Part shown: one piece after another, positions 27,301-42,300 of the stretch
Numbering within the stretch: the stretch's first letter is position 1
Layout: every line of letters begins with the position of its first letter
NCBI GenBank assembly: GCA_964019135.1
Contig: OZ025249.1
Coordinates: forward strand, 35,353,759-35,417,758
Source of the DNA: Arenicola marina
Taxonomy: Eukaryota > Annelida > Polychaeta > Arenicolidae
DNA length: 64,000 nucleotides
Direction of reading: 5' to 3'
Position numbers and translations under genes: made by a program
Notes under the pieces: generated by a model
Told to the model about the DNA's origin: nothing
What the model saw: the letters and a program-made list of their open reading frames with translations, nothing else
Database searches by the model: none

Positions 27301-30300
27301 GATACATCTGAATCTGTTGAGAAGCAGACGGTTCTGGCGACAGAAGAAATGTCAGTCGAAGGGGTGGTTCCTGAAGAAATCGAAGAGGGCGTCGGAAAAC
27401 CAATTGAGATCTGTTTGGAGACGACATCTGTCCTTGAATCTGCAGTTGATACATCTGTGGCTGTTGGGAAACAGACGGTTCTGGCGACAGAAGAGATTTC
27501 ACTCGACGGCGTGGATCCTGAAGAAGTAGACGAAGGCGTCGGAAAACCAATTGAGATCTGTGTGGAGACGACATCTGTCCTTGAATCTGCAGTTGATACA
27601 TCTGAATCTGTTGAGAAACAGACGGTTCTGGCGACAGAAGAGATTTCACTCGAAGGCGTGGTTCCTGAAGAAGTAGAAGAAGGCGTCGGAAAGCCAATTG
27701 AGATCTGTGTGGAGACGACATCTGTCCTCGAGTCTGCAGTTGATACATCTGAATCTGTTGAGAAGCAGACGGTTCTGGCGACAGAAGAGATTTCACTCGA
27801 AGGCGTGGTTCCTGATGAAATAGAAGAAGGCGTCGGAAAAGCAATTGAAACATGTGTGGAGACGACAACTGTCTTTGAATCAACAGTTGATACATCTGAA
27901 GCTGTTGAGAAACCGACGGTTCTGGCAACAGAAGAAATTTCACTCGAAGGGATTGCTCCTGAAGAAATCGAAGAGGGCGTCGGAAAACCAATTGAGATCT
28001 GTTTGGAGACGACATCTGTCCTTGAATCCGCAGTTGATACATCTGAAGCTGTTGAGAAACCGACGGTTCTGGCAACAGAAGAAATTTCACTCGAAGGGAT
28101 TGCTCCTGAAGAAATCGAAGAGGGCGTCGGAAAACCAATTGAGATCTGTGTAGAGACGACATCTGTCCTTGCATCTGCAGTTGATACGTCTGAAGCTGTT
28201 GAGAAACAGACGGTTCTGGCGACAGAGGAGATTTCACTCGAAGGCCATGCCACTGATGATGTTGAAGAGGTTGTTCGTGTTGCATCAACAGAGAATGCCG
28301 AAGAGACGGTTGAAGATGGTACTGTTATGGACGAACTTGAGGTGACTTTGGAACCAGAATTGCATACCACGGAAGAAGTTTTTCTGGACGATGTCGTGCG
28401 AAGAGAAGAGCCAGCTGAAGGTGTGGGAAAACCTCATCTTGTTGCAACAGAGCAAAGTGAAGTCATGTATGTTCCATGTGTCTCTGAATCGGGTCAGATG
28501 CTTTCAACCCAATTCTACGAATCTCGGATACATCCAGATGAAGTTGGAAAAGTAGAGCAAGAAGACGAGACAGGAAGCACGGTCGTTGAGATTGTAGTGG
28601 TGGCGGAAGAAGACGAGGTCAGTACATCTGAACCAACTCCAACTGTGGTTACCTTACAGAGTGACGAAACTGACCTTGCGAGAAACCTTGTGACAGACAT
28701 GCCGATGACAGTAATTCATCAAAAGGCTATGCAGCATATGGACGACGTGACTGCTGTTGCAGTGTCGCGGGAACATGATATTTCGCATGCAGAGACGGTC
28801 AGTGAGATCGACAGAGAAGAGACACAGATGGAAGTTACCCCCGTAACTGAGCACGTTGAGATAATTCAACATGAAATTTCACAAACGACTTTGATCTTTT
28901 CGGAAATCGCAACGTCTCTGACACGGATGACGTCTGTCGACAGACAATCATCGACTGACCGAGACGAAATAGCAATAGAAGAATCCGTGATAGAGGTGGA
29001 AGAAGTGCAACAAGTGAGTTCATCTTTGGAACTTGGGAGAACGCCGATGAGCGAGGCGGAGACATTGTCCGTAGAAGACAACTTAGTTGACGAAGTTGAG
29101 ATCAAGGTGATGGAAGAAGCAGTACCGGCGGATGTTACTTGTGTCGACGACTATGAGCTAATAAGCAAAGTGTCTGAAGAAACCGAAATGACAACTGAAA
29201 CAATGGCAACTGAAGTGATTTCTCTCGAAGAGGTGGACGCTGATGAACTGGAAGAGAGTATCGGAAAACCAGTTGAGATCTGTGTGGAGACGACAACTGT
29301 CCCTACGTCTGCAATTGATGAAGCTGAAGCTGTTGAGAAACAGACGGTTCTGGCGACAGAAGAGATTTCACTCGAAGGGATTGCTCCTGGAGAAATCGAA
29401 GAGGGCGTCGGAAAACCAATTGAGGTCTGTGTGGAGATGACATCTGTCCTTGAATCCGCAGTTGATACATCTGAAGCTGTTGAGAAACAGACGGTTCTTG
29501 CAACAGAAGAGATATCACTCGAAGGCCTGGTTCCTGATGAAATCGAAGAGGGCGTCGGAAAACCAATTGAGATATGTGTGGAGACGACAACTGTCCTTGA
29601 ATCCGCAGTTGATACATCTGAATCTGTTGAGAAGCAGACGGAGCTGGCGACAGAAGAAATCTCAGTCGAAGGCGTGGTTCCTGAAGAAATCGAAGAGGGC
29701 GTCGGAAAACCAATTGAGATCTGTGTAGAGACGACATCTGTCCTTGACTCTGCAGTTGATACATCTGAAGCTGTTGAGAAACAGACGGTTCTGGCGACAG
29801 AAGAAATTTCACTCGAAGGGATTGCTCCTGAAGAAATCGAAGAGGGCGTCGGAAAACCAATTGAGATCTGTGTGGAGACGACATCTGTCCTTGAATCCGC
29901 AGTTGATACATCTGAAGCTGTTGAGAAACAGACGGTTCTGGCAACAGAAGAAATTTCACTCGAAGGGATTGCTCCTGAAGAAATCGAAGAGGGCGTCGGA
30001 AAACCAATTGAGATCTGTGTGGAGACGACAACTGTCCTTGAATCTGCAGTTGATACATCTGAATCTGTTGAGAAGCAGACGGTTCTGGCGACAGAAGAGA
30101 TATCACTCGAAGGCCTGGTTCCTGATGAAATCGAAGAGGGCGTCGGTAAACCAATTGAGATCTGTGTGGAGATGACATCTGTCCTTGAATCTGCAGTTGA
30201 TACATCTGAATCTGTTGAGAAACAGACGGTTCTGGCGACTGAAGAGATTTCACTCGATAGCGTGGTTCCTGAAGAAGTAGACGAAGGCGTCGGAAAGCCA

Positions 30301-33300
30301 TTTGAGATCTGTGTGGAGACGACATCTGTCCTTGAATCTGCAGTTGATACATCTGAATCTGTTGAGAAGCAGACGGTTCTGGCGACAGAAGAAATGTCAG
30401 TCGAAGGGGTGGTTCCTGAAGAAATCGAAGAGGGCGTCGGAAAACCAATTGAGATCTGTTTGGAGACGACATCTGTCCTTGAATCTGCAGTTGATACATC
30501 TGTGGCTGTTGGGAAACAGACGGTTCTGGCGACAGAAGAGATTTCACTCGACGGCGTGGATCCTGAAGAAGTAGACGAAGGCGTCGGAAAACCAATTGAG
30601 ATCTGTGTGGAGACGACATCTGTCCTTGAATCTGCAGTTGATACATCTGAATCTGTTGAGAAACAGACGGTTCTGGCGACAGAAGAGATTTCACTCGAAG
30701 GCGTGGTTCCTGAAGAAGTAGAAGAAGGCGTCGGAAAGCCAATTGAGATCTGTGTGGAGACGACATCTGTCCTCGAGTCTGCAGTTGATACATCTGAATC
30801 TGTTGAGAAGCAGACGGTTCTGGCGACAGAAGAGATTTCACTCGAAGGCGTGGTTCCTGATGAAATAGAAGAAGGCGTCGGAAAAGCAATTGAAACATGT
30901 GTGGAGACGACAACTGTCTTTGAATCAACAGTTGATACATCTGAAGCTGTTGAGAAACCGACGGTTCTGGCAACAGAAGAAATTTCACTCGAAGGGATTG
31001 CTCCTGAAGAAATCGAAGAGGGCGTCGGAAAACCAATTGAGATCTGTTTGGAGACGACATCTGTCCTTGAATCCGCAGTTGATACATCTGAAGCTGTTGA
31101 GAAACCGACGGTTCTGGCAACAGAAGAAATTTCACTCGAAGGGATTGCTCCTGAAGAAATCGAAGAGGGCGTCGGAAAACCAATTGAGATCTGTGTAGAG
31201 ACGACATCTGTCCTTGCATCTGCAGTTGATACGTCTGAAGCTGTTGAGAAACAGACGGTTCTGGCGACAGAGGAGATTTCACTCGAAGGCCATGCCACTG
31301 ATGATGTTGAAGAGGTTGTTCGTGTTGCATCAACAGAGAATGCCGAAGAGACGGTTGAAGATGGTACTGTTATGGACGAACTTGAGGTGACTTTGGAACC
31401 AGAATTGCATACCACGGAAGAAGTTTTTCTGGACGATGTCGTGCGAAGAGAAGAGCCAGCTGAAGGTGTGGGAAAACCTCATCTTGTTGCAACAGAGCAA
31501 AGTGAAGTCATGTATGTTCCATGTGTCTCTGAATCGGGTCAGATGCTTTCAACCCAATTCTACGAATCTGGGATACATCCAGATGAAGTTGGAAAAGTAG
31601 AGCAAGAAGACGAGACAGGAAGCACGGTCGTTGAGATTGTAGTGGTGGCGGAAGAAGACGAGGTCAGTACATCTGAACCAACTCCAACTGTGGTTACCTT
31701 ACAGAGTGACGAAACTGACCTTGCGAGAAACCTTGTGACAGACATGCCGATGACAGTAATTCATCAAAAGGCTATGCAGCATATGGACGACGTGACTGCT
31801 GTTGCAGTGTCGCGGGAACATGATATTTCGCATGCAGAGACGGTCAGTGAGATCGACAGAGAAGAGACACAGATGGAAGTTACCCCCGTAACTGAGCACG
31901 TTGAGATAATTCAACATGAAATTTCACAAACGACATTGATCTTTTCGGAAATCGCAACGTCTCTGACACGGATGACGTCTGTCGCCAGACAATCATCGAC
32001 TGGCCGAGACGAAATAGCAATAGAAGAATCCGTGATAGAGGTGGAAGAAGTGCAACAAGTGAGTTCATCTTTGGAACTTGGGAGAACGCCGATGAGCGAG
32101 GTGGAGACATTGTCCGTAGAAGACAACTTAGTTGACGAAGTTGAGATCAAGGTGATGGAAGAAGCAGTACCGGCGGATGTTACTTGTGTCGACGACTATG
32201 AGCTAATAAGCAAAGTGTCTGAAGAAACCGAAATGACAACTGAAACAATGGCAACTGAAGTGATTTCTCTCGAAGAGGTGGACGCTGATGAACTGGAAGA
32301 GAGTATCGGAAAACCAGTTGAGATCTGTGTGGAGACGACAACTGTCCCTACGCCTGCAATTGATGAAGCTGAAGCTGTTGAGAAACAGACGGTTCTGGCG
32401 ACAGAAGAGATTTCACTCGAAGGGATTGCTCCTGGAGAAATCGAAGAGGGCGTCGGAAAACCAATTGAGGTCTGTGTGGAGATGACATCTGTCCTTGAAT
32501 CCGCAGTTGATACATCTGAAGCTGTTGAGAAACAGACGGTTCTTGCAACAGAAGAGATATCACTCGAAGGCCTGGTTCCTGATGAAATCGAAGAGGGCGT
32601 CGGAAAACCAATTGAGATATGTGTGGAGACGACAACTGTCCTTAAATCCGCAGTTGATACATCTGAATCTGTTGAGAAGCAGACGGAGCTGGCGACAGAA
32701 GAAATCTCAGTCGAAGGCGTGGTTCCTGAAGAAATCGAAGAGGGCGTCGGAAAACCAATTGAGATCTGTGTAGAGACGACATCTGTCCTTGACTCTGCAG
32801 TTGATACATCTGAAGCTGTTGAGAAACAGACGGTTCTGGCGACAGAAGAAATGTCAGTCGAAGGCGTGGTTCCTGAAGAAATCGAAGAGGGCGTCGGAAA
32901 ACCAATTGAGATCTGTGTGGAGACGACATCTGTCCTTGAATCCGCAGTTGATACATCTGAAGCTGTTGAGAAACAGACGGTTCTGGCAACAGAAGAAATT
33001 TCACTCGAAGGGATTGCTCCTGAAGAAATCGAAGAGGGCGTCGGAAAACCAATTGAGATCTGTGTGGAGACGACAACTGTCCTTGAATCTGCAGTTGATA
33101 CATCTGAATCTGTTGAGAAGCAGACGGTTCTGGCGACAGAAGAGATATCACTCGAAGGCCTGGTTCCTGATGAAATCGAAGAGGGCGTCGGAAAACCAAT
33201 TGAGATCTGTGTGGAGACGACATCTGTCCTTGAATCTGCAGTTGATACATCTGAATCTGTTGAGAAACAGACGGTTCTGGCGACAGAAGAGATTTCACTC

Positions 33301-36300
33301 GATAGCGTGGTTCCTGAAGAAGTAGACGAAGGCGTCGGAAAGCCAATTGAGATCTGTGTGGAGACGACATCTGTCCTTGAATCTGCAGTTGATACATCTG
33401 AATCTGTTGAGAAGCAGACGGTTCTGGCGACAGAAGAAATGTCAGTCGAAGGGGTGGTTCCTGAAGAAATCGAAGAGGGCGTCGGAAAACCAATTGAGAT
33501 CTGTTTGGAGACGACATCTGTCCTTGAATCTGCAGTTGATACATCTGTGGCTGTTGAGAAACAGACGGTTCTGGCGACAGAAGAGATTTCACTCGACGGC
33601 GTGGATCCTGAAGAAGTAGACGAAGGCGTCGGAAAACCAATTGAGATCTGTGTGGAGACGACATCTGTCCTTGAATCTGCAGTTGATACATCTGAATCTG
33701 TTGAGAAACAGACGGTTCTGGCGACAGAAGAGATTTCACTCGAAGGCGTGGTTCCTGAAGAAGTAGAAGAAGGCGTCGGAAAGCCAATTGAGATCTGTGT
33801 GGAGACGACATCTGTCCTCGAGTCTGCAGTTGATACATCTGAATCTGTTGAGAAGCAGACGGTTCTGGCGACAGAAGAGATTTCACTCGAAGGCGTGGTT
33901 CCTGATGAAATAGAAGAAGGCGTCGGAAAAGCAATTGAAACATGTGTGGAGACGACAACTGTCTTTGAATCAACAGTTGATACATCTGAAGCTGTTGAGA
34001 AACCGACGGTTCTGGCAACAGAAGAAATTTCACTCGAAGGGATTGCTCCTGAAGAAATCGAAGAGGGCGTCGGAAAACCAATTGAGATCTGTTTGGAGAC
34101 GACATCTGTCCTTGAATCCGCAGTTGATACATCTGAAGCTGTTGAGAAACCGACGGTTCTGGCAACAGAAGAAATTTCACTCGAAGGGATTGCTCCTGAA
34201 GAAATCGAAGAGGGCGTCGGAAAACCAATTGAGATCTGTGTGGAGACGACATCTGTCCTTGCATCTGCAGTTGATACGTCTGAAGCTGTTGAGAAACAGA
34301 CGGTTCTGGCGACAGAGGAGATTTCACTCGAAGGCCATGCCACTGATGATGTTGAAGAGGTTGTTCGTGTTGCATCAACAGAGAATGCCGAAGAGACGGT
34401 TGAAGATGGTACTGTTATGGACGAACTTGAGGTGACTTTGGAACCAGAATTGCATACCACGGAAGAAGTTTTTCTGGACGATGTCGTGCGAAGAGAAGAG
34501 CCAGCTGAAGGTGTGGGAAAACCTCATCTTGTTGCAACAGAGCAAAGTGAAGTCATGTATGTTCCATGTGTCTCTGAATCGGGTCAGATGCTTTCAACCC
34601 AATTCTACGAATCTGGGATACATCCAGATGAAGTTGGAAAAGTAGAGCAAGAAGACGAGACAGGAAGCACGGTCGTTGAGATTGTAGTGGTGGCGGAAGA
34701 AGACGAAGTCAGTACATCTGAACCAACTCCAATTGTGGTTACCTTACAGAGTGACGAAACTGACCTTGCGAGAAACCTTGTGACAGACATGCCGATGACA
34801 GTAATTCATCAAAAGGCTATGCAGCATATGGACGACGTGACTGCTGTTGCAGTGTCGCGGGAACATGATATTTCGCATGCAGAGACGGTCAGTGAGATCG
34901 ACAGAGAAGAGACACAGATGGAAGTTACCCCCGTAACTGAGCACGTTGAGATAATTCAACATGAAATTTCACAAACGACTTTGATCTTTTCGGAAATCGC
35001 AACGTCTCTGACACGGATGACGTCTGTCGACAGACAATCATCGACTGACCGGTACGAAATAGCAATAGAAGAATCCGTGATAGAGGTGGAAGAAGTGCAA
35101 CAAGTGAGTTCATCTTTGGAACTTGGGAGAACGCCGATGAGCGAGGCGGAGACATTGTCCGTAGAAGACAACTTAGTTGACGAAGTTGAGATCAAGGTGA
35201 TTGAAGAAGCAGTACCGGCGGATGTTACTTGTGTCGACGACTATGAGCTAATAAGCAAAGTGTCTGAAGAAACCGAAATGACAACTGAAACAATGGCAAC
35301 TGAAGTGATTTCTCTCGAAGAGGTGGACGCTGATGAACTGGAAGAGAGTATCGGAAAACCAGTTGAGATCTGTGTGGAGACGACAACTGTCCCTACGTCT
35401 GCAATTGATGAAGCTGAAGCTGTTGAGAAACAGACGGTTCTGGCGACAGAAGAGATTTCACTCGAAGGGATTGCTCCTGGAGAAATCGAAGAGGGCGTCG
35501 GAAAACCAATTGAGGTCTGTGTGGAGATGACATCTGTCCTTGAATCCGCAGTTGATACATCTGAAGCTGTTGAGAAACAGACGGTTCTTGCAACAGAAGA
35601 GATATCACTCGAAGGCCTGGTTCCTGATGAAATCGAAGAGGGCGTCGGAAAACCAATTGAGATATGTGTGGAGACGACAACTGTCCTTGAATCCGCAGTT
35701 GATACATCTGAATCTGTTGAGAAGCAGACGGAGCTGGCGACAGAGGAAATCTCAGTCGAAGGCGTGGTTCCTGAAGAAATCGAAGAGGGCGTCGGAAAAC
35801 CAATTGAGATCTGTGTAGAGACGACATCTGTCCTTGACTCTGCAGTTGATACATCTGAAGCTGTTGAGAAACAGACGGTTCTGGCAACAGAAGAAATTTC
35901 ACTCGAAGGGATTGCTCCTGAAGAAATCGAAGAGGGCGTCGGAAAACCAATTGAGATCTGTGTGGAGACGACAACTGTCCTTGAATCTGCAGTTGATACA
36001 TCTGAATCTGTTGAGAAGCAGACGGTTCTGGCGACAGAAGAGATATCACTCGAAGGCCTGGTTCCTGATGAAATCGAAGAGGGCGTCGGAAAACCAATTG
36101 AGATCTGTGTGGAGACGACATCTGTCCTTGAATCTGCAGTTGATACATCTGAATCTGTTGAGAAACAGACGGTTCTGGCGACAGAAGAAATTTCACTCGA
36201 AGGGATTGCTCCTGAAGAAATCGAAGAGGGCGTCGGAAAACCAATTGAGATCTGTGTGGAGACGACATCTGTCCTTGAATCCGCAGTTGATACATCTGAA

Positions 36301-39300
36301 GCTGTTGAGAAACAGACGGTTCTGGCAACAGAAGAAATTTCACTCGAAGGGATTGCTCCTGAAGAAATCGAAGAGGGCGTCGGAAAACCAATTGAGATCT
36401 GTGTGGAGACGACAACTGTCCTTGAATCTGCAGTTGATACATCTGAATCTGTTGAGAAGCAGACGGTTCTGGCGACAGAAGAGATATCACTCGAAGGCCT
36501 GGTTCCTGATGAAATCGAAGAGGGCGTCGGAAAACCAATTGAGATCTGTGTGGAGACGACATCTGTTCTTGAATCTGCAGTTGATACATCTGAATCTGTT
36601 GAGAAACAGACGGTTCTGGCGACAGAAGAGATTTCACTCGATGGCGTGGTTCCTGAAGAAGTAGACGAAGGCGTCGGAAAGCCAATTGAGATCTGTGTGG
36701 AGACGACATCTGTCCTTGAATCTGCCGTTGATACATCTGAATCTGTTGAGAAGCAGACGGTTCTGGCGACAGAAGAAATGTCAGTCGAAGGGGTGGTTCC
36801 TGAAGAAATCGAAGAGGGCGTCGGAAAACCAATTGAGATCTGTTTGGAGACGACATCTGTCCTTGAATCTGCAGTTGATACATCTGTGGCTGTTGAGAAA
36901 CAGACGGTTCTGGCGACAGAAGAGATTTCACTCGAAGGCGTGGTTCCTGAAGAAGTAGAAGAAGGCGTCGGAAAGCCAATTGAGATCTGTGTGGAGACGA
37001 CATCTGTCCTCGAGTCTGCAGTTGATACATCTGAATCTGTTGAGAAGCAGATGGTTCTGGCGACAGAAGAGATTTCACTCGAAGGCGTGGTTCCTGATGA
37101 AATAGAAGAAGGCGTCGGAAAAGCAATTGAAACATGTGTGGAGACGACAACTGTCTTTGAATCAACAGTTGATACATCTGAAGCTGTTGAGAAACCGACG
37201 GTTCTGGCAACAGAAGAAATTTCACTCGAAGGGATTGCTCCTGAAGAAATCGAAGAGGGCGTCGGAAAACCAATTGAGATCTGTTTGGAGACGACATCTG
37301 TCCTTGAATCCGCAGTTGATACATCTGAAGCTGTTGAGAAACCGACGGTTCTGGCAACAGAAGAAATTTCACTCGAAGGGATTGCTCCTGAAGAAATCGA
37401 AGAGGGCGTCGGAAAACCAATTGAGATCTGTGTGGAGACGACATCTGTCCTTGCATCTGCAGTTGATACGTCTGAAGCTGTTGAGAAACAGACGGTTCTG
37501 GCGACAGAGGAGATTTCACTCGAAGGCCATGCCACTGATGATGTTGAAGAGGTTGTTCGTGTTGCATCAACAGAGAATGCCGAAGAGACGGTTGAAGATG
37601 GTACTGTTATGGACGAACTTGAGGTGACTTTGGAACCAGAATTGCATACCACGGAAGAAGTTTTTCTGGACGATGTCGTGCGAAGAGAAGAGCCAGCTGA
37701 AGGTGTGGGAAAACCTCATCTTGTTGCAACAGAGCAAAGTGAAGTCATGTATGTTCCATGTGTCTCTGAATCGGGTCAGATGCTTTCAACCCAATTCTAC
37801 GAATCTGGGATACATCCAGATGAAGTTGGAAAAGTAGAGCAAGAAGACGAGACAGGAAGCACGGTCGTTGAGATTGTAGTGGTGGCGGAAGAAGACGAGG
37901 TCAGTACATCTGAACCAACTCCAATTGTGGTTACCTTACAGAGTGACGAAACTGACCTTGCGAGAAACCTTGTGACAGACATGCCGATGACAGTAATTCA
38001 TCAAAAGGCTATGCAGCATATGGACGACGTGACTGCTGTTGCAGTGTCGCGGGAACATGATATTTCGCATGCAGAGACGGTCAGTGAGATCGACAGAGAA
38101 GAGACACAGATGGAAGTTACCCCCGTAACTGAGCACGTTGAGATAATTCAACATGAAATTTCACAAACGACTTTGATCTTTTCGGAAATCGCAACGTCTC
38201 TGACACGGATGACGTCTGTCGACAGACAATCATCGACTGACCGAGACGAAATAGCAATAGAAGAATCCGTGATAGAGGTGGAAGAAGTGCAACAAGTGAG
38301 TTCATCTTTGGAACTTGGGAGAACGCCGATGAGCGAGGCGGAGACATTGTCCGTAGAAGACAACTTAGTTGAGGAAGTTGAGATCAAGGTGATGGAAGAA
38401 GCAGTACCGGCGGATGTTACTTGTGTCGACGACTATGAGCTAATAAGCAAAGTGTCTGAAGAAACCGAAATGACAACTGAAACAATGGCAACTGAAGTGA
38501 TTTCTCTCGAAGAGGTGGACGCTGATGAACTGGAAGAGAGTATCGGAAAACCAGTTGAGATCTGTGTGGAGACGACAACTGTCCCTACGTCTGCAATTGA
38601 TGAAGCTGAAGCTGTTGAGAAACAGACGGTTCTGGCGACAGAAGAGATTTCACTCGAAGGGATTGCTCCTGGAGAAATCGAAGAGGGCGTCGGAAAACCA
38701 ATTGAGGTCTGTGTGGAGATGACATCTGTCCTTGAATCCGCAGTTGATACATCTGAAGCTGTTGAGAAACAGACGGTTCTTGCAACAGAAGAGATATCAC
38801 TCGAAGGCCTGGTTCCTGATGAAATCGAAGAGGGCGTCGGAAAACCAATTGAGATATGTGTGGAGACGACAACTGTCCTTGAATCCGCAGTTGATACATC
38901 TGAATCTGTTGAGAAGCAGACGGAGCTGGCGACAGAAGAAATCTCAATCGAAGGCATGGTTCCTGAAGAAATCGAAGAGGGCGTCGGAAAACCAATTGAG
39001 ATCTGTGTAGAGACGACATCTGTCCTTGACTCTGCAGTTGATACATCTGAAGCTGTTGAGAAACAGACGGTTCTGGCGACAGAAGAAATTTCACTCGAAG
39101 GCGTGGTTCCTGGTAAATTAGAAGAAGGCGTCGGCGAACCAGATGAAACATGTATGGAGACGCCAACTGTTGTTGAATCAGCAGTTGATACATCTGAAGC
39201 TGTTGAGAAACCGACGGTTCTGGCAACAGAAGAAATTTCACTCGAAGGGATTGCTCCTGAAGAAATCGAAAAGGGCGTCGGAAAACCAATTGAGATCTGT

Positions 39301-42300
39301 GTGGAGACGACATCTGTCCTTGAATCCGCAGTTGATACATCTGAAGCTGTTGAGAAACAGACGGTTCTGGCAACAGAAGAAATTTCACTCGAAGGGATTG
39401 CTCCTGAAGAAATCGAAGAGGGCGTCGGAAAACCAATTGAGATCTGTGTGGAGACGACAACTGTCCTTGAATCTGCAGTTGATACATCTGAATCTGTTGA
39501 GAAGCAGACGGTTCTGGCGACAGAAGAGATATCACTCGAAGGCCTGGTTCCTGATGAAATCGAAGAGGGCGTCGGAAAACCAATTGAGATCTGTGTGGAG
39601 ACGACATATGTCCTTGAATCTGCAGTTGATACATCTGAATCTGTTGAGAAACAGACGGTTCTGGCGACAGAAGAGATTTCACTCGAAGGCATGGTTCCTG
39701 AAGAAGTAGACGAAGGCGTCGGAAAGCCAATTGAGATCTGTGTGGAGACGACATCTGTCCTTGAATCCGCAGTTGATACATCTGAATCTGTTGAGAAGCA
39801 GACGGTTCTGGCGACAGAAGAAATGTCAGTCGAAGGCGTGGTTCCTGAAGAAATCGAAGAGGGCGTCGGAAAACCAATTGAGATCTGTGTAATGACGACA
39901 TCTGTCCTTGAATCTGCAGTTGATACATCTGTGGCTGTTGAGAAACAGACGGTTCTGGCGACAGAAGAGATTTCACTCGACGGCGTGGATCCTGAAGAAG
40001 TAGACGAAGGCGTCGGAAAACCAATTGAGATCTGTGTGGAGACGACATCTGTCCTTGAATCTGCAGTTGATACATCTGAATCTGTTGAGAAACAGACGGT
40101 TCTGGCGACAGAAGAGATTTCACTCGAAGGCGTGGTTCCTGAAGAAGTAGAAGAAGGCGTCGGAAAGCCAATTGAGATCTGTGTGGAGACGACATCTGTC
40201 CTTGAGTCTGCAGTTGATACATCTGAATCTGTTGAGAAGCAGACGGTTCTGGCGACAGCAGAGATTTCACTCGAAGGCGTGGTTCCTGATGAAATAGAAA
40301 AAGGCGTCGGAAAAGCAATTGAAACATGTGTGGAGACGACAACTGTCTTTGAATCAACAGTTGATACATCTGAAGCTGTTGAGAAACCGACGGTTCTGGC
40401 AACAGAAGAAATTTCACTCGAAGGGATTGCTCCTGAAGAAATCGAAGAGGGCGTCGGAAAACCAATTGAGATCTGTTTGGAGACGACATCTGTCCTTGAA
40501 TCCGCAGTTGATACATCTGAAGCTGTTGAGAAACAGACGGTTCTGGCAACAGAAGAAATTTCACTCGAAGGGATTGCTCCTGAAGAAATCGAAGAGGGCG
40601 TCGGAAAACCAATTGAGATCTGTGTGGAGACGACAACTGTCCTTGAATCTGCAGTTGATACATCTGAATCTGTTGAGAAGCAGACGGTTCTGGCGACAGA
40701 AGAGATATCACTCGAAGGCCTGGTTCCTGATGAAATCGAAGAGGGCGTCGGAAAACCAATTGAGATCTGTGTGGAGACGACATCTGTCCTTGAATCTGCA
40801 GTTGATACATCTGAATCTGTTGAGAAACAGACGGTTCTGGCGACAGAAGAGATTTCACTCGATGGCGTGGTTCCTGAAGAAGTAGACGAAGGCGTCGGAA
40901 AGCCAATTGAGATCTGTGTGGAGACGACATCTGTCCTTGAATCTGCAGTTGATACATCTGAATCTGTTGAGAAGCAGACGGTTCTGGCGACAGAAGAAAT
41001 GTCAGTCGAAGGGGTGGTTCCTGAAGAAATCGAAGAGGGCGTCGGAAAACCAATTGAGATCTGTTTGGAGACGACATCTGTCCTTGAATCTGCAGTTGAT
41101 ACATCTGTGGCTGTTGAGAAACAGACGGTTCTGGCGACAGAAGAGATTTCACTCGACGGCGTGGATCCTGAAGAAGTAGACGAAGGCGTCGGAAAACCAA
41201 TTGAGATCTGTGTGGAGACGACATCTGTCCTTGAATCTGCAGTTGATACATCTGAATCTGTTGAGAAACAGACGGTTCTGGCGACAGAAGAGATTTCACT
41301 CGAAGGCGTGGTTCCTGAAGAAGTAGAAGAAGGCGTCGGAAAGCCAATTGAGATCTGTGTGGAGACGACATCTGTCCTCGAGTCTGCAGTTGATACATCT
41401 GAATCTGTTGAGAAGCAGACGGTTCTGGCGACAGAAGAGATTTCACTCGAAGGCGTATTTCCTGATGAAATGGAAGAAGGCGTCGGAAAAGCAATTGAAA
41501 CATGTGTGGAGAGGACAACTGTCTTTGAATCAACAGTTGATACATCTGAAGCTGTTGAGAAACCGACGGTTCTGGCAACAGAAGAAATTTCACTCGAAGG
41601 GATTGCTCCTGAAGAAATCGAAGAGGGCGTCGGAAAACCAATTGAGATCTGTTTGGAGACGACATCTGTCCTTGAATCCGCAGTTGATACATCTGAAGCT
41701 GTTGAGAAACCGACGGTTCTGGCAACAGAAGAAATTTCACTCGAAGGGATTGCTCCTGACGAAATCGAAGAGGGCGTCGGAAAACCAATTGAGATCTGTG
41801 TGGAGACGACATCTGTCCTTGCATCTGCAGTTGATACGTCTGAAGCTGTTGAGAAACAGACGGTTCTGGCGACAGAGGAGATTTCACTCGAAGGCCATGC
41901 CATTGATGATGTTGAAGAGGTTGTTCGTGTTGCATCAACAGAGAATGCCGAAGAGACGGTTGAAGATGGTACTGTTATGGACGAACTTGAGGTGACTTTG
42001 GAACCAGAATTGCATACCACGGAAGAAGTTTTTCTGGACGATGTCGTGCGAAGAGAAGAGCCAGCTGAAGGTGTGGGAAAACCTCATCTTGTTGCAACAG
42101 AGCAAAGTGAAGTCATGTATGTTCCATGTGTCTCTGAATCGGGTCAGATGCTTTTAACCCAATTCTACGAATCTGGGATACATCCAGATGAAGTTGGAAA
42201 AGTAGAGCAAGAAGACGAGACAGGAAGCACGGTCGTTGAGATTGTAGTGGTGGCGGAAGAAGACGAGGTCTGGACATCTGAACCAACTCCAATTGTGGTT

